64,000 nt of DNA from Pseudomonas sp. 102515. GTDB lineage: Bacteria > Pseudomonadota > Gammaproteobacteria > Pseudomonadales > Pseudomonadaceae. Both the position numbers and the translations under genes were made by a program. The stretch covers positions 558,001 to 622,000 of the forward strand of contig NZ_JAVHTY010000004.1 of assembly GCF_031085165.1 (NCBI RefSeq), in the 5' to 3' direction. The first letter of the stretch is position 1. Each line of letters opens with the position of its first letter. Of this stretch, positions 1 to 8,998 are shown in pieces. Under the pieces are notes generated by a model. That model had not been told where the DNA came from and made no database searches. It saw nothing but the letters and a program-made list of their open reading frames with translations.

Positions 1-6
1 CGAGCC

Positions 7-945
7 ATGACGCCTCTCTTCGATCTAGACCGACTGCGCCAGGCCCTGGTGCCCTTGCGGCGCGACCTGCCGCCGGATCTCGACCACCAGGGCTATCGTG
101 CCCATTACCGCCTGGCGGACAGCCTCGCGCGGCCGCAGGTGAGCGTGGCCCTGGGCGCGCTGGCCGCCGGCGGCTACCGGCTCGCCGTGCAAGGCTGGTG
201 GCCGCGCGAGCCGCGGGGCAGCCTGCTGATGCTGCACGGCTACTACGACCATATGGGCCTCTATGGCCACGTGGTGGACTGGGCCCTGTCACGGCAGTGG
301 GCGGTGCTGGCCTGCGACCTGCCCGGGCATGGCCTGTCGAGCGGGGCCCGCGCCAGCATCAACGACTTCGCCGAATACCAGACCGCCCTGACGGCCCTGA
401 TCGCCGAGGCCCGGCGCCTGGACCTGCCGCGGCCCTGGCACCTGCTCGGCCAGAGCACCGGTGGCGCCATCCTGCTGGACTATCTGCTGCGCGGTGAGCC
501 CGCCCCCGAACTGGGCGAGACGATCCTGCTGGCGCCCCTGGTCAGGCCCCACGCCTGGCGCCAGGGGCTGTGGACCTATCGCCTGGTGAAGCCCTTCGTG
601 CGCGCCCTGCCGCGGCGCTTCTCGGTGAATTCCGGGGATCCGGCCTTTCTCGACTTCCTGCAGCAGGACGGCCTGCAGCCACGCGAGTTGCCTGCGCAGT
701 GGGTCGGCGCCCTGGCGCGCTGGATTCCGCAACTGGAGGGGGCGCCGGCCAGTACCCGGAGCCTGCTGGTGATCCAGGGCGAGCAGGATTTCACCGTCGA
801 CTGGCGGCACAACCTGGGGGTGCTGGAAGCCAAGTTCGCTCGGCCCGAAGTGCTGCGCCTGCCGGAAGCGCGGCACCATCTGGTCAACGAGACCGCAACC
901 CTGCGCCAGCGCTATTTCCGCTGGCTGGACGACCGTCTCGCCTGA
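7..945 (+). CDS. alpha/beta hydrolase (serine aminopeptidase S33 / lysophospholipase-like)
   Basis: A 312-residue soluble hydrolase with no signal peptide or membrane segment. The sequence shows the oxyanion-loop motif LHGYY (about 76-80), the nucleophile elbow GQSTG with Ser150, a probable acid at Asp261 after GEQ, and the catalytic His at 290/291 in ARHHLVNE. This is the complete triad of the S33 / monoacylglycerol-lipase-like branch. The substrate cannot be read from sequence; carboxylester or lysophospholipid hydrolysis is a family inference. The ATG lies six bases inside the window, so its ribosome site and promoter are not visible. It converges on the DUF2059 gene, leaving only 6 bp between the two stop codons. 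Confidence 0.85.
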   Translation: MTPLFDLDRLRQALVPLRRDLPPDLDHQGYRAHYRLADSLARPQVSVALGALAAGGYRLAVQGWWPREPRGSLLMLHGYYDHMGLYGHVVDWALSRQWAVLACDLPGHGLSSGARASINDFAEYQTALTALIAEARRLDLPRPWHLLGQSTGGAILLDYLLRGEPAPELGETILLAPLVRPHAWRQGLWTYRLVKPFVRALPRRFSVNSGDPAFLDFLQQDGLQPRELPAQWVGALARWIPQLEGAPASTRSLLVIQGEQDFTVDWRHNLGVLEAKFARPEVLRLPEARHHLVNETATLRQRYFRWLDDRLA

Positions 946-951
946 GCCGTC

Positions 952-1689
952 TTACTGGCCGCCGCCACCCAGGCCGGCGCGCAGGGCAGCCACGGCGGCG
1001 CGGTAATAGGCGCTGCCATTGGGCGAACTGGCGAAGTCGGCGAACTGGCCGAGTTCGCTGTCGTTCAGGGTGCGATAGACATAGAGCAGGGTGTTCTCCA
1101 GGTCACCGGCATTCATCTGCTGGATGAATCGCTGGCGCTGCTGCTCGATCATGCCGCCGGATTGCTGCTGGCCCATCAGGCCCGGCAGCATCGAACTCAG
1201 GCTGTCGGCGGCGAGGCCCGCCAGGGCCACGCTGACCTCGGCCCCGGCTTCGCGCACGGGCAGGGCGGTGGCCAGGCGCCTGGCCTGGGCACGCCGGGCC
1301 GGGCTGGCCTGCATCTGGGGCACGCCATTGGCGCTCTTGGCCAGTTGATCGCTGCGGGTGGCGGCGATTTCCGCGGCGACCACCTTGCGTCCCACCGGCG
1401 ACTGGAAGAACTGCAGGGCGGGGCCGTCGGCAGGCAAGCTCTGGCGCAAGGCCGCCAGGGCGCGCTGGTCGATGGCCGCGGCGGTGTAGCGCTTGTTGCT
1501 GTTGTCCACCAGGCTCTGGTAGAGCGCCGGTGGCAGGCTGTTCTGGTAGCGCTGCTGGGCAGCCTGCAGGGCGTCGCGGAAGTGTCCGCGCTGCTCGGGC
1601 CAACCTGCGGCCTGATAGAGAATGACCGTATCGTCGGCCAGGGCGGGCAGGCTGATGGCGAAAAGCAGGGAAGCGAACAGAACGCGCAT
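952..1689 (-). CDS. DUF2059 domain-containing exported protein
   Basis: A 245-residue protein. The start at 1689 is preferred because it gives an N-terminal signal peptide (MRVLFASLLFAISLPALA, cleavage expected near residue 18); the open frame runs further upstream without a leader. Two copies of the DUF2059-type motif are visible: FFQSPVGRKVVAAE in the first half and FASSPNGSAYYRAA near the C-terminus. The family is periplasmic or secreted and of unknown function. The C-terminus ends in a Gly-rich tail (GLGGGGQ). It is transcribed toward the upstream hydrolase and divergently from the dioxygenase, so its promoter lies within 1690-1867. Confidence 0.75.
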   Translation of the reverse strand: MRVLFASLLFAISLPALADDTVILYQAAGWPEQRGHFRDALQAAQQRYQNSLPPALYQSLVDNSNKRYTAAAIDQRALAALRQSLPADGPALQFFQSPVGRKVVAAEIAATRSDQLAKSANGVPQMQASPARRAQARRLATALPVREAGAEVSVALAGLAADSLSSMLPGLMGQQQSGGMIEQQRQRFIQQMNAGDLENTLLYVYRTLNDSELGQFADFASSPNGSAYYRAAVAALRAGLGGGGQ

Positions 1690-1867
1690 GGACACCTCGG
1701 GCAGCGGCGCAGAGCCGGAAAGTCCGCCATTGTCGGCAACCCCAGGCTGGCTGTCGAGGCGCTCATCCCGGGCATTCGTCGCCTGGTCAAGGCAGGCGCG
1801 CAGCCGTGGCCGACTTCTCTTACACTCGGCATCCCGCCGGCCTGGCCCGGTTCTGACGGTTTCCGCG

Positions 1868-2500
1868 ATGGCTCTGCACCCCGAGCATCCCCTGCTGCAA
1901 CGTATCGTCGACGATCTCGCCGAGCACGGCTGGTCGCGGCAGAGCATCTTCCTGCCCCTGGACCTCACCGCCGAGCTGGCCGCCGAATGCCGGCTGCGCC
2001 ACGCCCGTGGCGAACTGGAGCGCGCCGGCATCGGCCGCGGCGAAAGCCCGCTGATCCGCGAAGGCGTTCGCGGCGACCATATCGCCTGGCTGGAGCCGGA
2101 CGATGCCCATCCGGGCGTGCAGCGTTATCTGCAACTCATGGACACCCTGCGCGAGGCCTTCAACCGCTCCCTGTTCCTGGGGCTGGAAGACTACGAGAGC
2201 CACTTCGCCCTCTATCCGCCCGGCGCCTTCTATGCACGGCACCTGGATCGCTTCCGCGACGATGACCGCCGCATGGTGTCCCTGGTGCTCTATCTCAACG
2301 ACGCCTGGTTGCCGGAACAGGGTGGCGAGCTGCGGCTCTATCTGGACGAGCAGCGCCGGCAGGATGTCCTGCCCCTGGGCGGCAGCCTGGTGTGCTTTCT
2401 CTCCGGCCAGTTGCCCCACGAGGTGCTGCCGGCCACCCGCGAGCGGCTGTCGCTGACCGGCTGGTTCCGCCGGCGTGGCGACAATCCGCTGCAGGCTTAG
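1868..2500 (+). CDS. 2OG-Fe(II) dioxygenase family protein
   Basis: A 210-residue cytosolic protein with the double-stranded beta-helix metal site: His125-x-Asp127 in ARHLDRF, distal His184 in LPHEVLP, and Arg193 (RERLSLTGW) placed to bind the 2-oxoglutarate carboxylate. This is the prolyl-4-hydroxylase / PKHD-like class of oxygenases. The natural substrate (a protein residue or small molecule) is unknown. The ATG at 1868 is chosen because homology-like sequence begins at MALHPEHPLL; the longer frame covers the divergent promoter region. Its TAG stop shares its last G with the left end of the MITE-like inverted-repeat element, so the mRNA probably continues into that element. Confidence 0.85.
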   Translation: MALHPEHPLLQRIVDDLAEHGWSRQSIFLPLDLTAELAAECRLRHARGELERAGIGRGESPLIREGVRGDHIAWLEPDDAHPGVQRYLQLMDTLREAFNRSLFLGLEDYESHFALYPPGAFYARHLDRFRDDDRRMVSLVLYLNDAWLPEQGGELRLYLDEQRRQDVLPLGGSLVCFLSGQLPHEVLPATRERLSLTGWFRRRGDNPLQA

Positions 2501-2673
2501 GGCTTGTCTGAAAAGTCGCCGAGCGAAGGCTAGGCAAGGCAAAAATCCGTGAGGAAGCGGATCGGACTCGCGCTCGAGTTTACGAGTGGTAAATGAGCAT
2601 TCTGACCGGGCTGGCGACCCAGCGGATCTTTAACGCAGCATAGCCGAGCGCAGGCACTTTTCAGACAAAGCCC
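2500..2673. mobile_element. MITE-like element with terminal inverted repeats
   Basis: Left end GGGCTTGTCTGAAAAGT (from 2500) is matched by the reverse complement of the right end GGGCTTTGTCTGAAAAGT (2656-2673), with one extra T. The symmetry continues imperfectly inward: GCCGAGCG and AAAAATCCG on the left correspond to GCTCGGC and AAAGATCCG in the right arm. No credible ORF lies inside and no transposase is nearby. There is no clear target-site duplication. The size (about 174 bp) and architecture fit a non-autonomous miniature element or a large extragenic hairpin repeat. It sits exactly at the end of the dioxygenase gene. Confidence 0.65.
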
Positions 2674-2706
2674 AGGGCGTAGACTGGCGGCTGACCAGGA
2701 GGGTGC

Positions 2707-3201
2707 ATGGAAAAGATACTGGTGAGTCGCTGCCTGCTGGGGCATCGGGTGCGCTATGACGGCGGCGCCCACGGCCCCTTCGACCTGCTGGCGATCTGGC
2801 AGGCGCAGGGCCGCATCGTGCCCCTCTGTCCGGAAGTGGCCGGTGGCCTGCCCACACCGCGCCCGCCGGCGGAAATTCCCGGCGGCCAGGGTGGCGCGGT
2901 CCTGGACGGTCGGCTGCCGGTGATGACCGATACCGGGGAGGACGTGACCCGGGCCTTCGTCGCCGGGGCCGACGCCGCGCTCGAACTGATCGCGCGCCAT
3001 GGCATCCGCCTGGCGGTGCTCAAGGCGCGCAGTCCGTCTTGCGGCAATGTGGAAAACTACGACGGCAGCTTCAGCGGCACCCGGGTGGCGGGCGAGGGCG
3101 TCACGGCGGCGGCGCTGAAGCGCGCTGGCGTCGCCGTCTTCAACGAGACCGAACTGCATGAGGCGCAGCGCCTGCTCGCGGCGCTGGAAGGCAACGCCTA
3201 G
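2707..3201 (+). CDS. DUF523 domain-containing protein
   Basis: A 164-residue soluble protein preceded by a strong GGAGG ribosome site seven bases before the ATG. It carries the cysteine pattern of DUF523: Cys9 in SRCLLG, Cys41 in PLCPEV and Cys112 in SPSCGN. Three conserved cysteines separated in this way suggest metal or iron-sulfur binding; this is an inference, since the family has no assigned reaction. The length matches stand-alone members, without the C-terminal DUF1722 domain found in some relatives. It lies just downstream of the MITE-like element, which may therefore separate it transcriptionally from the dioxygenase gene. Confidence 0.85.
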   Translation: MEKILVSRCLLGHRVRYDGGAHGPFDLLAIWQAQGRIVPLCPEVAGGLPTPRPPAEIPGGQGGAVLDGRLPVMTDTGEDVTRAFVAGADAALELIARHGIRLAVLKARSPSCGNVENYDGSFSGTRVAGEGVTAAALKRAGVAVFNETELHEAQRLLAALEGNA

Positions 3202-3398
3202 AGGGTCTCCGGCTGGCGGCCCAGCAGGCTCTGGAAATGCGCCTTCTGCACGAAGCAGCCCTTGGGAAAGCGCCAGCCGACCAGTTCGCCTGGCTGCTTT
3301 TCGAGGTTCTGGGCAAAGACGGTGGCGCCCATGGCACGCGCCAGGACGGCATATTCGCGCAGCGGGACCTTAACGACAGGAACATCCGGGCTGATCAT
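3198..3398 (-). CDS. small hypothetical protein (66 aa)
   Basis: A small ORF starting at MISPDVPVVKV and ending in GRQPETL, overlapping the last 4 bp of the convergent DUF523 gene. A longer GTG-started version (from 3425) is possible; neither start has a clear ribosome site. The composition looks like a folded protein (REYAVLARAMGATVF, one Cys in KGCFVQ), with no signal peptide or membrane segment. I do not recognise a family. Its reality rests on protein-like composition and on filling the gap between two real genes, so confidence is moderate. Confidence 0.5.
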   Translation of the reverse strand: MISPDVPVVKVPLREYAVLARAMGATVFAQNLEKQPGELVGWRFPKGCFVQKAHFQSLLGRQPETL

Positions 3399-3493
3399 GG
3401 GCGCTCTGCTGGGTGGGTCGCCCACGGTCGAAACGACGATCGCGGCAAGCCCACAGGTGACTTGCCAGGCTTATCGGCACCCCTGCGCGGAAC

Positions 3494-3510
3494 TTCAGCC
3501 CGCGGCTGAA
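3494..3510. other. small hairpin after the permease gene
   Basis: The perfect inverted repeat TTCAGCC-CGC-GGCTGAA lies about 10 bp beyond the permease stop codon. The run of A residues is on the permease side, so on the minus strand the T tract precedes rather than follows the hairpin. It is therefore not a standard terminator for the permease and may only stabilise the mRNA 3' end. Confidence 0.3.
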
Positions 3511-3520
3511 AAAGCTCGCT

Positions 3521-4879
3521 CTAGTCGGCGGCCCTGGGCGTCTCCGGCAGGAACCAGTTCATCAGCAGTGCGCACAGGCCGCCGGTGGCGACGCCGGATT
3601 CCAGTACCGCTCTCAGGCCGGCCGGCATATGGGCGAGAAATTCCGGTACCTGGGAAATGCCCAGGCCCAGGGCCAGGGAGACGGCGATGATCAGCAACGC
3701 GCGGCGATCCAGCTCGACGCTGGCGAGGATGTTGATCCCCGAAGCGGCGACCGCGCCGAACATCACCATGGCCGCGCCGCCGAGCACCGGCTCGGGCACT
3801 GCCTGGATCACCCCGGCCACCGCCGGGAACAGCCCCAGCAGGACCAGGATGGCGGCGATCCACAGGCCGACATGGCGACTGGCGATGCCGGTCAGCTGGA
3901 TCACCCCGTTGTTCTGGGCGAACACCGAACTGGGAAAGGTGTTGAACAGGCCGGCCAGCAGCGAGTTGGCACCGTTGACCAGCACCCCGCCCTTGATCCG
4001 CTGCATCCACAGCGGGCCTTCCACCGGTTCGCGGGAGACCTTGCTGGTGGCGGTGATGTCGCCGATGGCCTCCAGCGAGGTCACCAGGTAGATCACCAGC
4101 AGGGGCACGAACAGCGACCAGGAGAAGCCCAGGCCGAAGTGCAGCGGCATGGGGATCTGCACCCAGGCGGCCTCGTGCATGCCGGTGAAATTCAGCCGAC
4201 CCAGCCAGGCCGCCAGGGCGTAGCCCAGCAGCAGGGCGACGACGATGGCGCTGCTGCGCAGGCCGTGCAACGGGAGCCGATTGAGCACCACGATGGTGGC
4301 CAGCACCGTGCCCGACAGCAGCAGGTTCTCGCCGTTGGCGAAGGTGCCGTTGCCCAGCGCCGCGAAACCGCCGCCCATGCTGATCAGGCCGACCTTGATC
4401 AGCGTCAGGCCGATCATCAGCACCACGATGCCGGTCACCAGCGGGGTGATGAGGCGCTTGACGAAGGGCAGTACCCGCGACACCCCCATCTCGACGAAGG
4501 AACCGGCCATGACCACGCCGAAGATGGCCGCCATCACGGCTTCCACCGGGGTGCCGTTCTTCACCATCAGGGCGCCACCAGCGATCAGCGGACCGACGAA
4601 GTTGAAGCTGGTGCCCTGGACGATCAGCAACCCGGCGCCGAAGGGCCCGAAGCGGCGACACTGGACGAAGGTGGCGATGCCGGAGATCACCAGCGACATG
4701 GAAACGATCAGGTTGGTGTCGCGCGGCGAGACGCCCAGGGCCTGACAGATCAGCAGACCAGGGGTGACGATGGGCACGATGATCGCCAGCAGGTGCTGGA
4801 TGGCGGCGAGCAGGGCGATCAACGGGCGCGGTCGGTCCTGGGGACCGTAGAGCAGTTCGGAATGGGAAGGCTGGGACAT
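3521..4879 (-). CDS. xanthine/uric acid permease of the NCS2 (NAT) family
   Basis: A 452-residue inner-membrane transporter with about 14 hydrophobic segments. The NAT signature is clear: QNNGVIQLTG at about 322-331, the form found in the xanthine-specific E. coli permease XanQ. The preceding transport helix has the conserved acidic pattern SLEAIGD (Glu270, Asp274), and a QH pair (28-29) lies in TM1. The predicted role is proton-coupled uptake of xanthine, possibly urate. No purine catabolic gene is present in this window. It lies 110 bp downstream of a same-strand chemoreceptor gene. The ATG at 4879 begins a typical short cytoplasmic N-terminus. Confidence 0.88.
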   Translation of the reverse strand: MSQPSHSELLYGPQDRPRPLIALLAAIQHLLAIIVPIVTPGLLICQALGVSPRDTNLIVSMSLVISGIATFVQCRRFGPFGAGLLIVQGTSFNFVGPLIAGGALMVKNGTPVEAVMAAIFGVVMAGSFVEMGVSRVLPFVKRLITPLVTGIVVLMIGLTLIKVGLISMGGGFAALGNGTFANGENLLLSGTVLATIVVLNRLPLHGLRSSAIVVALLLGYALAAWLGRLNFTGMHEAAWVQIPMPLHFGLGFSWSLFVPLLVIYLVTSLEAIGDITATSKVSREPVEGPLWMQRIKGGVLVNGANSLLAGLFNTFPSSVFAQNNGVIQLTGIASRHVGLWIAAILVLLGLFPAVAGVIQAVPEPVLGGAAMVMFGAVAASGINILASVELDRRALLIIAVSLALGLGISQVPEFLAHMPAGLRAVLESGVATGGLCALLMNWFLPETPRAAD

Positions 4880-4953
4880 GGGCGGAGTCGTCGCGGAAAA
4901 AGCGCCGATCTTACCGGATGCCCGCCCCGTGGCGCAGGGTCTTCGGCCAGGAG

Positions 4954-4979
4954 ACAGCCGCCGGCCTGGGGGCGGCTGT
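4954..4979. other. GC-rich hairpin between chemoreceptor and permease genes
   Basis: A perfect 9-bp stem (ACAGCCGCC / GGCGGCTGT, 8-nt loop) lies just after the chemoreceptor stop codon on the minus strand. No T tract follows, so it is a weak or Rho-assisted terminator candidate, or an intercistronic mRNA-stabilising structure. Confidence 0.35.
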
Positions 4980-4989
4980 GCCTGACGGC

Positions 4990-6876
4990 TTACAGGATGA
5001 AGCGGGCCACGTCGCGATTGAGATCGGCGGCGTGATGCTGCAGGGAGCGCGACTGGCGTTCCGAATCCTCGGCACCGCTGGCCAGGGTGTCGCCGAGGCC
5101 CTTGATGGTGATGACGTTGCGGGTGATCTCCTCGGTGACCGAGGTCTGCTCCTCGGCCGCCGTGGCGATCTGCAGGGACATCTCGGCGATGACGCCGGCA
5201 CTCTGGGCGATCCCTTCCAGGGCGCTGGAGGCGCGCTCCACGTCGGCGACGCTGCGCTCGGCGATGGCCATGCTGCTGTCCATGCGCTGCACCGCCTGGC
5301 GGGTCATCTGCTGCAGGGTACCGATGGTCTCGTTGATCTCCCGGGTCGACGCCTGGGTCCGCTGCGACAGCGTCCGTACCTCGTCGGCGACCACCGCGAA
5401 GCCGCGGCCATGCTCGCCGGCGCGGGCCGCTTCGATGGCCGCGTTGAGCGCCAACAGGTTGGTCTGCTCGGCGATGCTCTGGATGCTGTCCAGCACCTTG
5501 GCGATGGCCTGGGAGTGGTGGTCCAGCTCGCCGATCACCCGGGTGGCGTCATCCACCTCCCGCGCCAGGCTGTTGATGGATTCCTTGCTGGTCTGCACCA
5601 GGGTCAGGCCCTGGGCGGTGCTGTCGGAAGACTGGCGGATGGCCTCGGCGGTCTGCTCGGCATTGCGGGCGATCTCCTGGGTGGCCGAGGCCATCTCCGT
5701 CACGGCGGTGGCCACCAGGGTGATCTCCTGCTGCAGGCGCCCCAGCTCCTGGGTGGCCGCGGCGCTGCGTTGCAGCACCTTCTGCGATTCGGCGTCCACG
5801 CTCTGGGCATGCTGGCGCACGCCACCGATCAGGCCGTGCAGGCTGGCCACGAACTGGTTGAAGTGGCCGGCCAGGCCGCCGACCTCATCGGTGCTCTGCA
5901 CGGCGATACGACGGGTCAGGTCGCCCTGGCCGTCGGCGATCACCTGCAGACCGGTCGAGACCACACCCAGGGGCCGAAGCAGATAGCTGCACAGCAGGTT
6001 GATCAGCAGCAGCGAGCCACCCAGCACCACGGCCAGGATGGCGAGGCTGATCCACAGCTGGCGTTGCAGCGGCGCCATGAGCACGCCGCTGTCGACGATC
6101 ATCACCAGGGTTTCGCCATTGTGATTCATCGGTGCGGCATAGAGGCGCTGGCCGGCGGCGGTTTCGACATGGCGCTCGCCGGGTGCCTGGGCCAGGCGCT
6201 GGAGGGTGTCCGCGTCGAGCTGGGGAAAGAGCTCGGTGATCGGCTTGGCCAGCAGGGCGGCGTCTTCGTGGCCCAGGACGATGTTCTGGCCGTTGACCAG
6301 CACGGCACTGCCGGCGCCCGGCAGCTGCACGCGCCTGAGTTGGTCGAGGATGTCGCTGATGCTGACGTCCGCGCCGAGGATGGCGGTGGTCTTGCCCGCC
6401 GATTGCAAGGCCCAGCCCAGGGACAGTACGTTCTGCTTGGTCGCCGCCGCCACCGTGGGAATGGAAAAGAACACCTTGCCGGGATTCTGCTGCGCCTGCT
6501 GGTACCACAGCCACTTGCGCGGATCGTTGTTGTCCGGCGGCAGCTGGACGCCATTGGCATTGACCTGGCTGCCATCGCCACGGGCATAGAAGACGTTGTC
6601 GAAGCCGCCGGAATGCTTGACCTGATTGAGCCTGGCCGGAAGCTGGACATCCTGGGTGTCGGCGGCCAGGGCGCCCAGCGCCGCGGCCTTGCCGTCCAGC
6701 CACTGGCGAACCCCGCCGTTGAAGACGAAGCTGACCGTCTTCAGTTGCTCGACCGTGGAGGCTTCCAACGCCGTGCGGGTATTGAAGAAGTTGATGGCGG
6801 TAAGACCCATCCCCACGACCAGGACGGCCGCGGTGGCAGACAACGAGAGTTTCTGTTTCAACGACAAGGCAGGCAT
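4990..6876 (-). CDS. methyl-accepting chemotaxis protein with periplasmic dCache-type sensor
   Basis: A 628-residue transmembrane chemoreceptor. TM1 is at about 11-31. A long periplasmic region (about 35-270) carries dCache-type features: a [14 protein letters not shown] segment and an [15 protein letters not shown] segment. TM2 is at about 275-297, followed by a HAMP region and a long coiled-coil signalling domain. The highly conserved hairpin tip [18 protein letters not shown] and the following [10 protein letters not shown] are intact, so it should couple to CheA/CheW. It lies upstream of a xanthine-type permease on the same strand, which raises the possibility of purine sensing (inference only). 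No C-terminal CheR-docking pentapeptide is present; the protein ends in ARFIL. Confidence 0.92.
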   Translation of the reverse strand: MPALSLKQKLSLSATAAVLVVGMGLTAINFFNTRTALEASTVEQLKTVSFVFNGGVRQWLDGKAAALGALAADTQDVQLPARLNQVKHSGGFDNVFYARGDGSQVNANGVQLPPDNNDPRKWLWYQQAQQNPGKVFFSIPTVAAATKQNVLSLGWALQSAGKTTAILGADVSISDILDQLRRVQLPGAGSAVLVNGQNIVLGHEDAALLAKPITELFPQLDADTLQRLAQAPGERHVETAAGQRLYAAPMNHNGETLVMIVDSGVLMAPLQRQLWISLAILAVVLGGSLLLINLLCSYLLRPLGVVSTGLQVIADGQGDLTRRIAVQSTDEVGGLAGHFNQFVASLHGLIGGVRQHAQSVDAESQKVLQRSAAATQELGRLQQEITLVATAVTEMASATQEIARNAEQTAEAIRQSSDSTAQGLTLVQTSKESINSLAREVDDATRVIGELDHHSQAIAKVLDSIQSIAEQTNLLALNAAIEAARAGEHGRGFAVVADEVRTLSQRTQASTREINETIGTLQQMTRQAVQRMDSSMAIAERSVADVERASSALEGIAQSAGVIAEMSLQIATAAEEQTSVTEEITRNVITIKGLGDTLASGAEDSERQSRSLQHHAADLNRDVARFIL

Positions 6877-7042
6877 GGCGGGGTGATTCCGATATTAATT
6901 GTCGGACTTTATCGGTGCCTGCCGGAGATAACTTGAGCGACCAGTCAGGGTTTTCCCGCGGGGCCGGATCAAGGGAGATCGGGCAGGCCCCCCGGCTCTC
7001 CCGCTCAGCTGTCGCCTGGGAGCCCCGGGGCCTGGCCTGCGC
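6877..7042. other. intergenic region with imperfect GC-rich hairpin
   Basis: This region holds the chemoreceptor promoter (minus strand, near an AT-rich patch at about 6890-6912) and a long imperfect inverted repeat pairing the GCAGGCCCC region near 6984 with GGGGCCTG near 7026-7034. The hairpin is placed to end the sugar-ABC operon, but no clear T tract follows on the minus strand. Confidence 0.3.
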
Positions 7043-7810
7043 CTAGGCGGCGACCGTCTGGGCGCCGGTCATCAGGGCCACGGCGTCGGCCATGGAGTGC
7101 TGGCGCGGATCGATCACCGTCAGCCGGCGACCCAGGCGATGGATGTGGATGCGATCGGCGATCTCGAACACATGGGGCATGTTGTGGGAGATCAGCACGA
7201 TGGCGATGCCGCGGGCGCGCACGTCGAGGATCAGCTCCAGCACCTTGCGCGACTCCTTCACCCCCAGCGCCGCGGTGGGTTCGTCGAGGATGATCACCTT
7301 GGAACCGAAGGCCGCCGCCCGGGCCACGGCCACGCCTTGGCGCTGGCCACCCGACAGGGTCTCCACCGCCTGGTTGATGTTCTGGATGGTCATCAATCCC
7401 AGTTCGGAGAGCTTTTCCCGGGCGATGCGCTCCATTTCCTTGCGGTCCAGGGTGCGGCAGAGGGTGCCCAGCAGCCCCGGCTTGCGCAATTCGCGACCCA
7501 GGAAGAGGTTGTCGGCGATGGACAGCGCCGGTGACAGCGCCAGGTTCTGGTAGACCGTCTCTATGCCGGCACGCCGCGCCGCGATGGGCGAGGCGAACTG
7601 CACCGGCTGGCCCTCGAAGCGGATCTCGCCTTCATCGGGCCGCAGGGCACCGGAGATGGCCTTGATCAGCGAGGACTTGCCGGCGCCGTTGTCGCCGATC
7701 ACGGCGAGGATCTCGCCGGGCAGCAGGTCGAAGTCGGCGTGGTCGAGGGCGGTGACGCGGCCATAGCGCTTCACCAGGCCACGGGCCATGAGCAGGGGTT
7801 CGGTAGTCAT
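7043..7810 (-). CDS. frcA: sugar ABC transporter ATP-binding protein (FrcA-like)
   Basis: A 255-residue single-domain ATPase. Walker A GDNGAGKSS is at about 39-47, the signature LSGGQ at 152-156 and Walker B VIILDE at 172-177. Its single ATPase domain distinguishes it from the two-domain RbsA/MglA proteins and matches FrcA of fructose-type carbohydrate transporters. The ATG at 7810 overlaps the permease stop in a TGATG arrangement, which implies translational coupling and fixes the start; the open frame upstream lies inside the permease gene. It is the last gene of the operon porin-frcB-frcC-frcA. The symbol is by family resemblance and the exact sugar (fructose, ribose, mannose) is inferred. 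Confidence 0.85.
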   Translation of the reverse strand: MTTEPLLMARGLVKRYGRVTALDHADFDLLPGEILAVIGDNGAGKSSLIKAISGALRPDEGEIRFEGQPVQFASPIAARRAGIETVYQNLALSPALSIADNLFLGRELRKPGLLGTLCRTLDRKEMERIAREKLSELGLMTIQNINQAVETLSGGQRQGVAVARAAAFGSKVIILDEPTAALGVKESRKVLELILDVRARGIAIVLISHNMPHVFEIADRIHIHRLGRRLTVIDPRQHSMADAVALMTGAQTVAA

Positions 7811-8892
7811 CAGCTGGCCACCTTTCTGATCCATTGGTCGATAGCCACGGCCGCGATGATGAGCGTGCCGATCAGCAGATAGGTCCATTGCACGTCGGTG
7901 CCCAGCAGCCGCAGGCCGAGAGCGAAGACGCCGACGATCAGGGCGCCGAACAGCATGCCGAGGATGGAGCCGCGGCCGCCGAACAGCGAGATGCCGCCGA
8001 TCACCACGGCGGTGATGGACTCGATGTTGGCGAACTGGCCGGCGGTGGGCGAGACCGAGCCGATGCGGCCGATCAGCACCCAGCCGGCGAAGGCGCAGAT
8101 GAGCCCTGACAGCCCGTACACGGTGATCAGCATGCGCCGGACGTTGACCCCGGCCAGCGCCGCGGCCTCGGGATCGTCGCCCACGGCATAGAGGTGACGC
8201 CCCCAGGCGGTGTGGTTGAGCACGTACCAGAGCAGGGCGACCAGCACCACCAGGGCGATCACGCCATAGGTGAAGACCGCGCCGCCCAGGCGGAAATTAT
8301 CACCGAACACCTGCAGCAGCGGCGCGGTCGCGCCGATTTCCTGGGCGCGGATGGTCTCGTTGCGCGAATAGAGGAAGTTGGCCGCGAGCACGATCTGCCA
8401 CATGCCCAGGGTGACGATGAAGGGCGGCAGCTTGATGCGGGCGATCAGCCAGCCGTTGGCCATGCCGCACAGGGTACCCACCGCCAGGCCGCAGAGGATC
8501 GACAGCTCCACCGGCAGGCCGTAGCGGAAGGTGAACTGGCCCATGACCACCGAGGACAGCACCATGATGGCGCCGACCGAGAGATCGATGCCGGCGGTGA
8601 CCACCACCAGGGTCTGGGCGGCGCCGACGATGCCGGTGATGGCGACCTGTTGCAGGATCAGGGTGAGGGCGAAGGCGGAAAAGAACTTGCCGCCCAGCAG
8701 GGCGCCGAAGATGCCCAGCGACAGCAGCAGCACCAGCAGCGAGACCGCCGAGGGGCGCGAATGCAGGAAGTGACGGCATTTGACCAGCGGGCTGCGCTCG
8801 TCACGGGCGAAGGAGGCGACCTCCGTGGCACTGTGCTTGAGCACCTGTTCGAAGGGCTGGCCGGACGGGGAGGGCGAGGTCGGATCGCTCAT
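7810..8892 (-). CDS. frcC: sugar ABC transporter permease (FrcC/RbsC family)
   Basis: A 360-residue inner-membrane protein of the BPD-transporter type 2 family. A cytoplasmic N-terminal extension of about 45 residues precedes the first helix (SAVSLLVLLLSLGIFGALL). The family motif region GIDLSVGAIMVLSS and the later loop YAVGDDPEAAALAGVNV plus GGISLFGGRGS are all present. These motifs typify RbsC/FrcC-type ribose/fructose permeases. It probably works as a homodimer with FrcA and the periplasmic FrcB. It lies about 106 bp downstream of frcB and couples to frcA through a TGATG overlap. Confidence 0.87.
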   Translation of the reverse strand: MSDPTSPSPSGQPFEQVLKHSATEVASFARDERSPLVKCRHFLHSRPSAVSLLVLLLSLGIFGALLGGKFFSAFALTLILQQVAITGIVGAAQTLVVVTAGIDLSVGAIMVLSSVVMGQFTFRYGLPVELSILCGLAVGTLCGMANGWLIARIKLPPFIVTLGMWQIVLAANFLYSRNETIRAQEIGATAPLLQVFGDNFRLGGAVFTYGVIALVVLVALLWYVLNHTAWGRHLYAVGDDPEAAALAGVNVRRMLITVYGLSGLICAFAGWVLIGRIGSVSPTAGQFANIESITAVVIGGISLFGGRGSILGMLFGALIVGVFALGLRLLGTDVQWTYLLIGTLIIAAVAIDQWIRKVAS

Positions 8893-8998
8893 GGCAATCT
8901 CCTGAGAGCGGGAAAGCGGCCGAGAGTCGATCGCCCGCGCCGGCGCGGCGGGCGCTTGGGCGGGGCGATCGGTCTTCTCTAGCGTAGACGAGAGGCCA

